DNA from: Anoplolepis gracilipes
Lineage: Eukaryota > Arthropoda > Insecta > Hymenoptera > Formicidae
DNA: 64,000 nucleotides
Assembly (NCBI RefSeq): GCF_047496725.1
Contig: NC_132973.1
Span: forward strand, 3,385,233-3,449,232
Direction: 5' to 3'
In this document: positions 1 through 11,640 of the stretch, one piece after another
How positions within the stretch are numbered: position 1 is the first letter of the stretch
Layout of the letters: the number at the start of each line of letters is the position of its first letter
The notes under the pieces: model-generated
The model's input: only the letters and a program-made list of their open reading frames with translations
The model's database searches: none
What the model was told of the DNA's origin: nothing
Translations under genes and position numbers: made by a program

Positions 1-946
1 TACATATGTATTTGTATATCTATAATACAATCGTTTAAAGATATCTAGTTGTAAAAAGAAAATGTATTTCATGTTCATTAATGTAATTCATTGCAGATAA
101 TGATCTAATTTTTTCAAAATGTAAGATCGTAAAGAAGATTAATACACGCATTAGTATTATAATTACAAGATTAATAATTACATTTCGTGTATATACTTTG
201 TAATCAATACGAAAATTCTAATTGTAGAAAAAATTGCAAGTAACATCGGTCGCGAAATCACGAAATTTCAATTTACGTAATTATTTTACGCGACGTTTAT
301 CACTCAAGTTTTCCAATGAATATTTTCGTGCATCCTATTCTAGCTTCGAGAAGATCAAAAAGGAGGAGAAACCGCGGATAGCCGTGTGTCATTAATCAAG
401 GCCCTCGAAGTGCATTAAATCACTCGCGAGATATAAATTACCGCTGGCAATCTGGTATCAATAAGGCGTAATTCGGGATAATAGGGCGTGCGAAGGAGGG
501 TCGGGGTGAGAAGGAAAGGCAGCATCGCGGGAGGATATATAACTCCTGATTTCCGAGGGTGCTGTAGATTTCGATTAACCCGAGTCCAAGTCCGTCCCGT
601 CTGTCTGTCTGTCTGTCCGAGCCGAGTCGCGACATTTCTCTTCGTTACCCTCTTCTCGTCTCGAACCTTCGATCCTTCGCTTGCGTATACATAAATGATT
701 TAACGGATGAATGTGCACAGGGGCCAGCTGGTCGCCGTCGTAAATACGAAAAGGGCCGACACGTAAGAACCCGTCGAAATCACGAAAGTCAGAAGAGTAT
801 TCATCAACAGATTTCAAGATATATCTTAATAATGAAAACATTTCTCAGACAACATATCAACAAGAATCGTATATATCTTATCTATGACAATGCCAATAAA
901 AATCAATCTATCAGTGGTTCTTTTTTATGGATCTCTTAATGAGGAA

Positions 947-1035
947 AGACTGTTTCTATATACACAAAATAATAATTCAAATTTTCAAACCTACAGGAAT
1001 TTTAGATTAATATTTTGTCAATATAGAAACAGTCT
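947..1035. repeat. Small hairpin element
   Basis: AGACTGTTTCTATAT (947-961) has its exact reverse complement at 1021-1035. The similarity continues inward over ACAAAATA, giving arms of about 26 bp around a 36-bp AT-rich loop. It could be a MITE remnant or a chance foldback in intron 1. Confidence 0.6.
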
Positions 1036-1240
1036 CTCTATTAACACATTAAATTACAAGGAGAGTAAAATTTTGTTGATGCTGCTTAAACAATAAATAA
1101 ATATGATAGAATATATTCTCATTAAAATATGAATAGTATCACTATATTAATTGCTCGGCGTAATATTTCAATTTAACGTTCAGTTTTATTTTCGAATTAC
1201 GATTGTATGTGCAGTTTTGTTGGTAACTCGAAGGTCAGAA

Positions 1241-1440
1241 AATTTATCTCGAGATTATAAAGATAGAAAAGCGCGAGTTGCGTAATATTCAAATCGACAT
1301 TCGGATCGTTCGACTTGTTTCCCCTGTATCGACAGATCGCGAGATTCGTCGGCGCGATACAACACGCGGCGCGGTCGGCTAATTAGTTATCCTCGATACA
1401 TCTGGCCGATGGATAATTAGCCGCTACGGTTTATACGCGC
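1241..1440. promoter_or_regulatory. Intronic island with facing homeodomain-type sites
   Basis: Complex CpG-rich sequence in svp intron 1. CGGCTAATTAGTTATCC (1376-1392) faces GGATAATTAGCCG (1411-1423), so two TAATTA-containing words are arranged head to head 18 bp apart. A candidate enhancer, supported by motif and composition only. Confidence 0.35.
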
Positions 1441-1759
1441 GATAACTCGCCGCTCGCTCGCGCGCACGTTCTCGACGACCCGCTGGGATTTGTTTCCGCC
1501 CGTGAAAACAATTTGTTTCTCATTCCATCGGAACCGAACCCCGTCATCATCGGCGCCAGAATGGGATAAACCCTTCCCTCTCGCGTCCGCTTCTCCCTTT
1601 CGGCGTCCGTCCTCGTTCATCCCGCTTCATTTCCTCGGCCCTATTACATCGTTATTAGGCTCGTAACAGACGTGTAAGCGTTCCGGGGAACACCCCACTG
1701 GGTTATTAATGGTGACTCTTTGTTTTTTCGTACTCTCCACGCCCGATGGCCACGATGTA

Positions 1760-1940
1760 CTCTTCTTCTCCTCTCTTCCCTTTTTCTCTTCTCTGTTCAC
1801 CTTCTTCTATCACGGCGTGGTTAGGTCTTTTATCTTTCTTTCTCTCGTTCTCTCTCTTTAATTCTCTCGTTAATTCGGGATTTTGCCATTTTCCCTCTCT
1901 CTTTTTTTCTCTTTACCTCTTTACTTCCGTTCCTTCTCTC
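1760..1940. repeat. Pyrimidine-rich tract
   Basis: About 180 bp dominated by C and T with many TCTC/CTTT words, inside svp intron 1. Its reverse complement is GAGA-rich. Confidence 0.7.
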
Positions 1941-2932
1941 ACGCATGTCTTGAATAAATTAATGTAAGCGGGCATTAAGGTGTCGGGCTTTTTCTGATGC
2001 GAATGAGCTCTGCCTCGCGCGGTGACAAATTGATGGCCCAGGTAAAAGGATACCCTTCGCACGCCCTACGATACCCATAAGGTAAAGAGAACAGTTGTCA
2101 AAAGGGCGTGCACGCGCTCTTCCACGTGGAAGCAAAAAACGTCGCGAGAACATCGACGGTAGAGATTTCGATGGTTATTCTATCCTTGCAATGTTGTTTT
2201 AACGCGCGTGCTTCCGTTCATGTCGCTCATCTTGGAATCTCTTCGACGAGATGTCAAATTTCCATCTCTCAATCGCGGATTTATTATTCACTTTTACAAT
2301 TATGACCGCCTCTATATACGTACATTATGTTTTTTCGCTCGATACTTTTAGAATCGTTAGATTATTTTTTGTGCATATTTTAAAATAAAAGTATAATTTA
2401 AAAAAAGATCAATTAAATATGTTCTTGAAACCAGAGTTAATTTGAATCATCGATGAAGGTCAATCAGAATTTTTTAAGCGAGAGAGTGCAATCGACAAAT
2501 ATTGAGAAGATTATGAGCGAATAGAATTAAACGATAACATTAAATAACGAGAAGAAGAATCGGCTTATTAATTGAATAGTCACAAGAATAATCACCGTGT
2601 GTGGTATAGTTTCATTTCATTTTCCTCTCAGTTTCATTTCAAAATATTTTACGGATTATCGTAATGAAGTAATAATAGATTTGCTTTTGTTCTCCGACAT
2701 ATCTTTCTTAACATATGCGAGTTTGAAACTAATTTCATTCGCTTATTGTTTCGCGTCACGAAGCGTAAAATGTCACCGCAAATCGCTCAATTTTATACTC
2801 ATTGGACTGCTGACATCCACTGATCATCACACGATGGATATAAACATTAAGAATGTGCTCGATAATTCGGGAAACAATTTAGCGCACTTTTTCAAACGGA
2901 AAAGGCCACGTTACGTAAACCGTAAACGACAC

Positions 2933-2944
2933 ACTCACCTTCGC
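2933..2944 (-). other. svp: 5' splice donor of svp exon 1
   Basis: Reading the minus strand, GCGAAG|GTGAGT places the junction between 2939 and 2938. It matches the metazoan U1 consensus well, and it splits the glycine codon of the CEG P-box triplet, so zinc finger 1 is divided between two exons. Confidence 0.9.
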
Positions 2945-3284
2945 AAGTAAACTGTCCGTAATGCTTGCCGCTGCTCTTGTCTCCGCAGACAACGCACTCG
3001 ATATTCGGCGATTTGTCCGTTTGCGAGCTGCCGGATTGCGAGCTGTTGGCTTGGCTGCCAGGGGTAGTGCTGGGCGGCAAGGGGTCCCTCGAAGTCAGGA
3101 CCGAACCGGCGGGTACCAAGCAGGTGATGTCCTCCGGCGTTGCCGAGGGCGTAAGATGCGCGGGCGGCATCGGCGGCGGCGGGCCTACCTGGAGGGGCCC
3201 GCCGCCGCCGCCGCCGCCGGCTGCGCCCAGGGCGGCCCCGGGGTCCCGCGAGGCCCAGGAGGGCGGCGGGGCGACCAACGCCAT
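2939..3284 (-). CDS. svp: First coding exon of seven-up, COUP-TF family orphan nuclear receptor (NR2F)
   Basis: The exon encodes the first 115 residues plus one base of the next codon. I chose the ATG at 3284-3282 because the encoded start MALVAPPPSWASRDP resembles the vertebrate COUP-TF N-terminus (MA-V-SW-RDP). Residues 20-60 are a Gly/Pro-rich disordered stretch. Residues 71-92 (STTPGSQANSSQSGSSQTD) match the Ser/Gln-rich linker of Drosophila seven-up. Residues 94-116 (NIECVVCGDKSSGKHYGQFT, then CEG) are the start of the DNA-binding domain, with zinc-finger cysteines C97, C100 and C114; the fourth cysteine and the rest of the P-box lie in the next exon. The exon ends GAA G at 2939, followed by the consensus donor GTGAGT, a phase 1 intron. 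Known family role: a nuclear transcription factor, mostly repressive, that binds AGGTCA repeats and acts in photoreceptor, neuroblast-timing, heart and fat-body development. Very little else could fit. Confidence 0.95.
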
Positions 3285-3539
3285 CGAGGCGGTGGTGCCG
3301 CGCGCCGGGAACCCCAGCTCCAACGTGGTGGTGAACTCGGGGTGGTGGTGTCCGGCTGGCACCCGGCCAGGGAACAACGTCGCCGTCGCGGCCGGGTAAA
3401 CCACCCCGGCAGTCGCCAGGGCGTCCGCGCCTACTGTCCCGCCTCGAACCACCCTGCCGGTTTCCTGTCCGTGACCCGCGACCGACGACGACGGGGGCCG
3501 GCTGTTTCCGGGTCGCCTCGACACTTCCGACCAGAATCG
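3285..3539 (-). other. svp: svp 5' leader, GC-rich, in an open frame without ATG
   Basis: Directly upstream of the chosen ATG the reading frame stays open for 85 codons until a TAA at 3542-3540, but it contains no ATG. It would read as a Pro/Ala/Thr-rich peptide. The simplest reading is 5' untranslated leader. Alternatives are a non-AUG-initiated extension, or coding sequence joined from an upstream exon through an acceptor in this stretch. No strong pyrimidine-tract acceptor is visible. Confidence 0.6.
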
Positions 3540-4088
3540 TTAAGTTAATTCCTCGAACCTCCTGGATTTATTCGGTCCGGAAAGGTGCTAAATCCTGGTA
3601 CAATCAATGTCCTAATGATATTTTATTCGTTGATTATTACTAAAATTCTCGTTTATAAGTTACGTTTCTTTATTCACTTCTTCCTGTCCTGAATAGATCT
3701 GTAGATGGGCGCGCATAATTATGAAACAAATCATACGGGAGATGTTCGAAACCTATCATACTTCCAGAAAAACACGGCTAGATCGACATAACATTCTTCA
3801 ATTATTGTTCGAATGCAATTATACACTGCAGACACTTGAAGATATCGAAAAGTTACTACTTTAATGCATTATGATTCTTTCAAGTAGTATTCTCGATCGC
3901 TTCCGTCTTGGTTCTTTAAATCTCCAATTAGATAATTCTCTGAAATCTACAGAGATCGAAGGTATGTCCTATCTTTCGATTTCTTCAAAGATATTTTAAG
4001 TAAAGATTTCGTAGCTCCAATGAATTATCGCTCACAAATTGTTGACGCGGTAACAACCACGGTATCATATCGCGAAAACTTTTGACAA
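3540..4088. other. Moderately AT-rich spacer upstream of svp exon 1
   Basis: No gene, repeat or clear regulatory word is recognisable. It separates the GC-rich exon and leader from the CpG-rich block further upstream, and may be transcribed leader or 5' intron of svp. Confidence 0.5.
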
Positions 4089-4457
4089 ATGCGCGTAAAA
4101 CGGCAATCGCGAACGATACAACAACATCAAACAGTAACAATTTCGGTCACACTCGATCATGCACTTGGAGGCACTTCACTTTTCCACGTGCACGTCGCGA
4201 TTTCCCGAGGCGAAAGGTCTCGCGTTAAAGACCCCGACATCCACATCGACACTGATCGGTCTATTCCAGCATCAACTCTTGGAGTATCAAAGCGACGACA
4301 CACGATTCATTAGGGAAGGTGGAAAAGAGAGACAGCGAAGTCTCGACAAGCCAGAACAATTCGGAGCAGTCGCGTCCTTTGGAGTCGCGCTTGATGTTTC
4401 GCGCTCTGGTGCGTATCAGAGTATACGGCAAAGATCACTCTTGTCCGCGTGCGTGCT

Positions 4458-4480
4458 TGCCTGCCTGCCTGCCTGCCTGC
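4458..4480. repeat. TGCC tetranucleotide microsatellite
   Basis: About five TGCC/CTGC units, followed by alternating GC/GT/AC sequence to about 4512 that could adopt Z-form DNA. Confidence 0.9.
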
Positions 4481-4670
4481 ATGCGTGCGTACGTACATAC
4501 GTGCGCGTATGTAATCGATATAACGTGTATGTCCTTAGCGACACTCGCGTTTGCGCGCGAGTCTCGTGTATACGTCCGCTCGCTCGCGTGCGCGTGTACT
4601 TCTCGCGGATGCGTGTTGCGCGATGGTGTGCGTATGGTGTCGTCCCTCCGTCGCGCGCTCGCAGCGCCGG

Positions 4671-4820
4671 GCAGCAGCAGCAACAGCAGCGGCGGCGGCG
4701 GCGGCGGCGACAGCGGCGGCGGCGGCAGCAGCAACGTCAGCAGCAACGGCAGCAGGAGCAGCAGAGCGGCGGCCCGTGCTGTAGTAGTAGTAGGAGGAGA
4801 AGGAGAAGAAGAAGAAGAGA
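4671..4820. repeat. Compound CAG / GGC / GTA-GGA-GAA trinucleotide repeat
   Basis: An interrupted run of CAG and GGC triplets to 4774, then GTA, GGA and GAA triplets. The plus strand is G-rich. It lies in the candidate svp leader or promoter, so transcription on the minus strand would give CTG/GCC-rich RNA. Confidence 0.9.
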
Positions 4821-5393
4821 GGTGATACTCGACTACCGCCTCGATACGACTATTCTTGGGGCCGACCAGAGACCGACTGCCGACTAAGGCGACCCCTGAC
4901 ACCGACCTGGGTCTCCCACCATCGCAAACCCGCGAGGGTTTCTCGCGGGTTCCGCCAGTTTCCATGGCTACCGAAGGTGGGGTCGAGTCCCGGGCGCGCC
5001 CCGGTCGGCCTCTTATTGGCTACGGGCCTGCCCTACCCCGGTTGAACAGCACGCGTTGCCCGACCGAGTAGTTCCGTACCCACTTTGACTCCTCGATCTA
5101 GTCGCCGTTTCTCCCTTCTTCTCTCGGTCCCGCTCTCGCGATCAGCGAGTCTCCCTCCATCACTTGAGGTCGTCTCGCTCGCCGCACCGATGCCTCGCAT
5201 CGCTCTCCATCTATCTATCCGTCTACCGTCAGTCTATTCGTCCTCTCCTCTCTACTCTCCTTCTCTCTCGTTCTTCCTTTCTCATCCCCTTCTCTCTTTT
5301 TCTTCTTGTACGCGAACTCGACGAACAAGCGATTCGCAGTTCTCCTTATCGCGTTCTCTCGTCCTCTCCTTCACCCTCATATCCCACCACTCT

Positions 5394-5394
<1 letters not shown>

Positions 5395-5446
<52 letters not shown>
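5395..5446. repeat. CT/GA microsatellite, 26 units
   Basis: A pure CT run on the plus strand, so GA on the minus strand. GA repeats are binding sites for GAGA factor and CLAMP in Drosophila; whether that holds here is inference. Confidence 0.95.
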
Positions 5447-5449
<3 letters not shown>

Positions 5450-5820
5450 CTCTTCTCTCGTCGACTGAGCTCTCCAGATTCTTCAACCTGCTGATCATAT
5501 TACTACGCTTTTTATCAAACCGACCACGACTGCTACCACGAATCGTCATCGCCGTCTCTAAACGCCTGTCGAGTAATTTTGTCTTCTCGGGAAGGGGTTC
5601 GATTCACTACATTCAACCTTGGACTCATTTTAATATCGCGATTTCTAATCGCTTTTCGTTTCAACTTAACTGATTTGCTTATTTCCATTGATTATTACTC
5701 CTATCGTTCTTCTGGCAAATGTCGTAGTGTGAATAAACAATCTTAATATAATTGCTAGCAGCTTTTCCCCATTTTTTGATATTTTACATTATTATTCTCT
5801 ATATATTTTTAATCATTTTA

Positions 5821-5821
<1 letters not shown>

Positions 5822-5859
<38 letters not shown>
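5822..5859. repeat. Poly-A tract, 38 bp
   Basis: An uninterrupted A run flanked by AT-rich sequence. It could be a retroposon tail, but no target-site duplication or element body was seen. Confidence 0.9.
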
Positions 5860-5860
<1 letters not shown>

Positions 5861-7383
5861 GTATTTTTTCCGCACAATAATAAAACATTACTTCGTGAAC
5901 ATCCGTTAAACTAGTCGGTAAGTAGACGACGGAGCGACGATCTGTAGACGAGCGATTAACATTTCATCCGGATCTTTGGTTCTTCTGCTTTTCTTCTATG
6001 GAAAAAGGAGCCAGGTGGAAGGAACGCGGCCGTCCACCCCGCCGGTGTCAGAAGCAGCCAAGGGAAGAGAGGTCAGAGCGAGAGGGCGGCAGCCAATGAG
6101 GACGTGGAGTCAAGTGGGGCGCGAAAAATGGGCCGGCCCGCCTTCCATCCACCCCCGGAGGCTAAGGGTGAGGGTAAGGGTGCGCGGAGTAGGGCTAGAG
6201 AGGGCTCCGAAGGCGGCTGGGGCATCGAGGTAGGGTCAGTCGGGTCGCAGCCCTGCGCCCCTACAGCCTCGCTCTTGTCATGCTCTTTGCTCTCTTCTCG
6301 GATCTCACTTGCACTTCCACGTTCTATCCTGCTTCCTCTCGTTTCATCGTCTTCCTTCTGCAATGCGTCGTTCGTACATAGTTTCTCCGAACCTAACCGT
6401 CCGGATCCGATATTCCGCACGCTCAATCTTTCTTTTCAACTTTATCGTTTGTTATATATATTTCCTATGCTGAAAACATCGATTTAATGCTATATATGTA
6501 TAGTTTGATGATCGTTAAATTCGCAATTATTTTTTTTATGATATTGGATTTTCTCAAAGACAAATAAAAAATGTCTAATAAAATTAGCATTTAATTACAT
6601 TTTCCTTTTTTTTCTCATATCAGCATAACTTTATTTCATCTTAAACGCTCTTTGTGTAAAAACACGCTAAAGCTAAAAAAAAAAAAGAAGCAAATTTTAC
6701 ATTACGTCATCAATCATCTTATCCTACATTCCGTTACCAATAAACCGTCGTCAACATTCTTATCGCACAGCCGTTCTCGGTTGTTTTCTGCGTTGTAATC
6801 GACCCAGAGCAAGCGCGTAAGGCGATCTTCTCGCCAAGAAACGTAATCGAAAGGAGACATCTTCGACGCCTGATTCGACCGCGAAGAATTTGCCCTTTCA
6901 ATCCACCGCCGGAAAGCACGATTTTTTTCTCTACGGGCTGCGTGCACGCAAATAGCGAACAATGAATAGTCGATTGGCCAGACGAACGAAAAACGAGAGA
7001 CAAGAGTACGAGACTCAAAGATCGGAGCGAGTCGTTGGCACTTCGCGTTCTTGAATCAAACTCAATAAATGCGACCTCCGACTGTCGTCGACGTTGTCGA
7101 GGGTCAAATTTAGACTGTGACCGCATCGAATTTCGCGTACTAACATTCCACCTAACGACGTCATCGCTTCTATCATTTCCATCGACATTTTGGGATTTTA
7201 TTTCATCGAAAAACAATTTCGTGGAAAAACAACGTTGTTTTCTGCTTCTAGTACTTGTGCTACTAGGAAATTAAATTGAAAAGAATGTAAAATCTTTTTC
7301 TGTTCTTAATTATCTTATTCTTATTACTATGTATTTTTTCTTACATTTGTATTATATCTTTTTCCATATTCGCAATCAGTGTT

Positions 7384-7388
7384 TTATA

Positions 7389-7422
<34 letters not shown>
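7384..7422. repeat. TA microsatellite
   Basis: An AT dinucleotide run with one GT interruption. Confidence 0.9.
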
Positions 7423-7427
<5 letters not shown>

Positions 7428-7900
7428 TGAAATTTTTTTATTTCTGTAATCTTGTCAAAAATTCTCAATTATATTAAAATTATAAAATTTATGATAAAAA
7501 ATTGAGCTGCGCTTGTTTATAATATAAGTGATATATTATCTTAATAATAATAAATGCATTTTTTAATCATCATGTACATCGTGTTTAAGTATGCATTATA
7601 AATACCTTTTACATTTTTATTATATACATAGATGTATCAAGATGCACCAATTTTTATGTGGATTTTTTGCTCGCTTAAAAATAATCTCTTTTGTAAAAAA
7701 TAAGATGGAAAGGAATGTTTCATTTTAAGTTTTCGATTAATGTTTACTTACTACAGCACATATACATAAATCAAAGATATTTTACAACTATATTTTAATT
7801 ATAGTTAAATAAATTGTGCAAAAAAACTGCAATGCCGAGATTGATGGGTTTAAAAGTTTAAAGTTTGTAAATTAAACTTATTATTTCGTTTTTATCAAAT

Positions 7901-8640
7901 CAAGCTATTTTTCTTAATAATTTTTCGTATATTCGTGTTCGCGCGCGAGACTCGCTCGTATCATATATACCCGTCTTTAGAAAACCTCGGATCCGGTAAC
8001 AAGGCGGAAAGCATTCAAAAAATCTCAAATCGCTCGAGGCATTAACCACCGTTAGTGACGGGAACGTCCCGTGGTGAACCCAGGAACAACCTGCGGTATA
8101 ACCGCAGCTCCCGCAACTGCCGCCGGGGGTGAGCAAGCGTGCGTTATAGTTATAGGAAGGGATACGTATGCGATGTGGTCGTCGTGAGTATACGTCGATA
8201 GGGTGGAAGTTCTGATGATGAGTCGAGGGCGAAGAGGAGAGGCAGGGGCGCCGCGTACAAGTGCATATCGGTGAAGGGGTGCCCGAACAATGCGCTCATT
8301 CAATGCGCTCTAGATATGATTACCGGAAACCATCCCGTAATTACTTTTTGTACATCGAAAACGCACGAGACCCTTCGTCTCCCTCTTTCCTTCAAAAGTT
8401 ACCCCCTCTGCCGTTCCTATCGTCTGTCCCCTCCTTTCCCGTTTCCTTCGCCGTCGCGACGCTCCTTGGATCACGCAACGACCTTTTTCCACCCTCTCGG
8501 TCGTGCTTTTAACCGCGCCTGAGCTTGCCCGTTGACTCGCCGTTCTCAAAACGATTTATCGAAATTGTCACACTTTGTGGTGCACTCGCGTCACGTGACA
8601 TTTTTGCGAAATATTCGTGATATATTCACAATCCGTAAAA
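7901..8640. promoter_or_regulatory. Candidate regulatory island with a Runt-type palindrome
   Basis: Complex CpG-containing sequence. CTGCGGTATAACCGCAG (8091-8107) is a perfect palindrome with 7-bp arms; each arm contains TGCGGT, the Runt/RUNX consensus. The neighbouring sequence is GC-rich and not low-complexity. Confidence 0.35.
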
Positions 8641-8758
8641 TCCAAAGAGAAATTAAATTTTTAATATGCATTTTCTTCCTTTTATTATTACAAATGTTTA
8701 ATTGGAAATATTGTGTGTGTGAAAATAATTACGATCAAACTGGTAAAACTGTATAAAT

Positions 8759-8782
8759 GTGTGTGTGTGTGTGTGTGTGTGT
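8759..8782. repeat. GT microsatellite
   Basis: Twelve GT units on the plus strand in an AT-rich setting. Confidence 0.9.
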
Positions 8783-9905
8783 ATAAATTTTAAAGTTGCT
8801 CATTATTAGCTATTAAAAAAACTGTCGCGTTATTAAAATTATTAAAAATACTAAAAAATAAATTAAGTATAATAATAAACACTTTGTTATATTTTATAAT
8901 ACTAGATATGTGTTGTACATTAAATGTTATCGATTCTATAATCTTTTTATATAAACACAGGTTTTACGTCATAAATCAATTGGGAAGAAAAAATGCGGTA
9001 TGTTTTGTTGAACAAATATTTATCTTGTATTATTAATTAAGTACTAAGAAAGTTGATTGCTTGTTTGAGTCGCGAGCGAGTTCGCGAAATGCAAACGGCG
9101 ATCCGGATATTTTTCCAATCTTTCAACTTTCCGCAAGGAGCGTAGATATTACCCGCCCCTGCATCCGATGGTCGTGTAATCTTGCCGTACGTCTTTGATA
9201 GGTTTATTACCGAACTCTCGGGCTTGTTTGCTCCGTGTACATAAAGTAGCGCAGACTTTTTTTCCAAACGTGGTTCTCATCCCCGTGATATTCGCGTAAT
9301 CGCGATTAAGACTGGAATTTTATCGATTACATTTATGATTTTCTTGCTCATTTCCTTTTTTGTTCAAATTGCGTTATTGATTTACCTAATGTAGTGTAAC
9401 ATTAATAACACCATGTTTGTATATTATATTAATAAATTGTAAACTCATTGAAAGAAAAACATATTTATACACATGTATAAGTAAAATGTTTCTTAAACTT
9501 ATTTTTCTCAAACACATATCTACATTCACATGTAATATTTTTTTACTTTATACACATTTCGTAATTTTACTTATAAATTGGTCGCTATAAAATGAGAGAT
9601 CACTTTATTACAATCAATGATATTTATATTTTCGTTGGAATAAACATTTCCTTGTTACTTGAACTTTACAAATTTAATAACGAAATACCTTAAAGAGTTA
9701 AAACCAGAAAAACTCTATGTGTCTTTCGAATTATCGGTTAAAAGGTGTCATTAATCCTTTATCACTGACGTCGTTGACTTTCTTAGGATTGAGAAATTAA
9801 AAGAAAAAGGGAGAAAAAGAGAGCACGCCGGAAAGGATCGAGAAAAATATTTATGCGATTGTAAGTTTCAGATTCGAGGGAGAGAATCACTGCTCGCGGT
9901 CGTCG

Positions 9906-9911
9906 CGACGA

Positions 9912-10002
<91 letters not shown>

Positions 10003-10029
10003 AACGACGACTACTACGACGACGACGAT
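9906..10029. repeat. GAC/GTC trinucleotide microsatellite
   Basis: About 124 bp of GAC triplets with interspersed GGC and a few AAC/TAC. The minus strand reads as poly-serine in one frame; I treat that frame as a repeat artefact. Confidence 0.95.
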
Positions 10030-10222
10030 GGCAACAACGACGGCGGTGGAGGCGGCGCCTGCATTATGAGTGTGTTCATATTTCCTGCGTTTGTCTCCTT
10101 CTATCCCTTATCTGTCTTCTCTACCCTCGCAGCCCTTTTGTTCGCACTCTTTCGACTGTTAATGCCGCGAAATTAACTCCGGGAGGAACCAGTTTAAGAA
10201 CTGCGCGAGAGACTGGATATAG

Positions 10223-10226
<4 letters not shown>

Positions 10227-10287
<61 letters not shown>
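10227..10287. repeat. TA microsatellite
   Basis: About 30 AT dinucleotides. Confidence 0.95.
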
Positions 10288-10291
<4 letters not shown>

Positions 10292-11130
10292 CATGTATTT
10301 CTTGTCCATTTCAACTGTCTCCGCCCACTATTACCCCATTGTGTCCCGCACAAACGGTATTATTTTAACATTATCAGTTGCCGCGTTTAATTAATTTATT
10401 TATGAACTGCGCGCAAGCGAGATAAAGAGAAAGAGAGGAATAAGAGAAAAAGACGAGAGAGCTCGAAACTTGAGTTTCATCGTCGGATTTGTCTCTGGAG
10501 GTTCAGCGGTTCAACCCCTTGTCGTCGATGGTTGTCGGAGCCGGTCGGAGACTCTCTCGGGCTTAGGGTTCGCCGAGCAAAAGGACGAAGTCCTAATAAC
10601 GCTTCCTCCTTTATTGCGTCCCGTTTTATCACCGGCCAAAGAAACTGCTCTGCGGAGAATGTCCGAGCGAGAAAGACAGAAAGATGGACGAAGGTAGACA
10701 GAGAGATAGGAGGCAAAGGAGGACTACGACGATTTAAGGACTGAAATCGCAATGAGAACGGTAACTGTTGTAATGAAAAAGGCGCTTGATTACTCAGTGC
10801 GGACGGCGTTAAAAGCTGCTACGATCGCTGATCTTTCAGTAGTAATTATTCTTATTCTTGAAAAGTGATGAAGATAATGGCGCGATAGGATAAGCAATTT
10901 AAATAAAATAAAAGAACTTGTGTTATTGTTTTCTTTTATGAAATAAAAATTAGAATTCTTATTTTATATTTAATCACAATTTTTTAAATATTATATTAAA
11001 TTATCACTTCTTTTATACGTGTATGTGAAATTATCTTTATAATTTTATAATATCGACTATAATATATCTTATACATCAAATACAAATTGAAACTCACATT
11101 TAGTTATATTCAGCATCAAACGCAAAAATA

Positions 11131-11640
11131 GAATACAGACCAAGGTGTTCTCGTAGTGAACAATATCGCGAGGAAATTTTCGGCACTTTGCGTGAAATTC
11201 GAATCACAATCCAAAAAGACGGAGATCGGCCGGACCTTCCTCTTTCGGATTGAGCAATAAATCAAGCGATACCCCGTAAGGGAGGAACCCTCTGCCAGGA
11301 CATTTGCATAGGGGAGATTTTGACCCTTCGTCTTGGCGGACGAAGTTACCGGTCAGTCGTCCAGTTTTGGGATCACCTGTCCCATGATTATCCGGGGTCA
11401 AGATTGCGAGAGGGATTTTGCCGGGAACGGGACCCTTGCACCTCGAAGCCCCCTCCTCTCTGTGCCCCCTTCTTCTCTGGTCAGCACCTCCCCGTCGGAT
11501 TCACCGGTCTTCGACGCGTTTACGATAAATTAATGGTTTTCCGGGGCTCCTTACTCTGGCCGGTCTCACGAAAATTCAAATCGGCAACTGTCTCGTTATT
11601 ATTTACGATCACTCATTTCAAGTCATCGACCGTATGACGT
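11131..11640. promoter_or_regulatory. Candidate regulatory island with an octamer site
   Basis: A consensus POU octamer ATTTGCAT lies at 11302-11309, with nuclear-receptor-like half-sites nearby (TGACCC at about 11321, GGGTCA at 11395-11400). The DNA is complex and GC-richer than its flanks. Confidence 0.35.

Larger units (their letters stand above)
1..2938 (-). other. Start of svp intron 1 (partial, runs off the left edge)
   Basis: On the minus strand the intron opens with GTGAGTGTG at 2938. I searched 1-2938 for the next exon (CKSFFKRSVRR...) and did not find it, so the acceptor lies beyond position 1. Complex islands sit at about 241-800 (with four CTGT units at 601-616), 1241-1740 and 1951-2310. 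A pyrimidine-rich stretch covers 1760-1940. AT-rich sequence with nothing recognisable covers 1-240, 800-1240 (apart from a small hairpin) and 2311-2890. Intronic islands in such genes often hold enhancers, but that is inference here. Confidence 0.85.
4089..5560 (-). promoter_or_regulatory. svp: Candidate svp promoter and distal 5' leader, CpG-rich
   Basis: This is the densest CpG-rich, repeat-rich block next to the svp exon. It holds TGCC repeats (4458-4480), alternating purine/pyrimidine sequence to about 4512, CAG/GGC trinucleotides (4671-4774), a GTA/GGA/GAA purine tract (4780-4820) and 26 CT units (5395-5446). Open frames here, up to 242 codons, are low-complexity translations of these repeats. 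Position and composition fit a promoter or leader of the minus-strand gene, or a divergent promoter. I could not fix a transcription start: a minus-strand TCAGT at 4255-4251 is only weakly initiator-like. Confidence 0.45.

Noticed and set aside
3522..3524. Minus-strand start at 3524 giving a 210-residue product
   Set aside because: The codon there is GTG, not ATG, which is unsuitable as an ordinary eukaryotic start. That frame also reads through the splice donor at 2938 into intron.
2961..3548. Plus-strand frames of 195 and 144 codons across the svp exon
   Set aside because: They are antisense shadows of the GC-rich svp exon, whose minus-strand reading gives an unmistakable nuclear-receptor zinc finger.
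4159..4887. Open frame of 242 codons on the plus strand, and overlapping frames on both strands
   Set aside because: Most of it is the translation of CAG/GGC/GAA repeats and CpG-rich sequence. There is no domain, and frames are equally open on the opposite strand.
5590..5605. GGTTCGATTCA resembling a tRNA B box
   Set aside because: No A box, no acceptor stem and no cloverleaf could be drawn around it.
6164..6186. TAAGGG/TGAGGG run resembling telomere repeat
   Set aside because: Only about three irregular units and not the insect TTAGG repeat; simple G-rich sequence.
9783..10004. Poly-serine frame on the minus strand
   Set aside because: It is the GAC/GTC microsatellite read in one frame, with no protein character outside the repeat.
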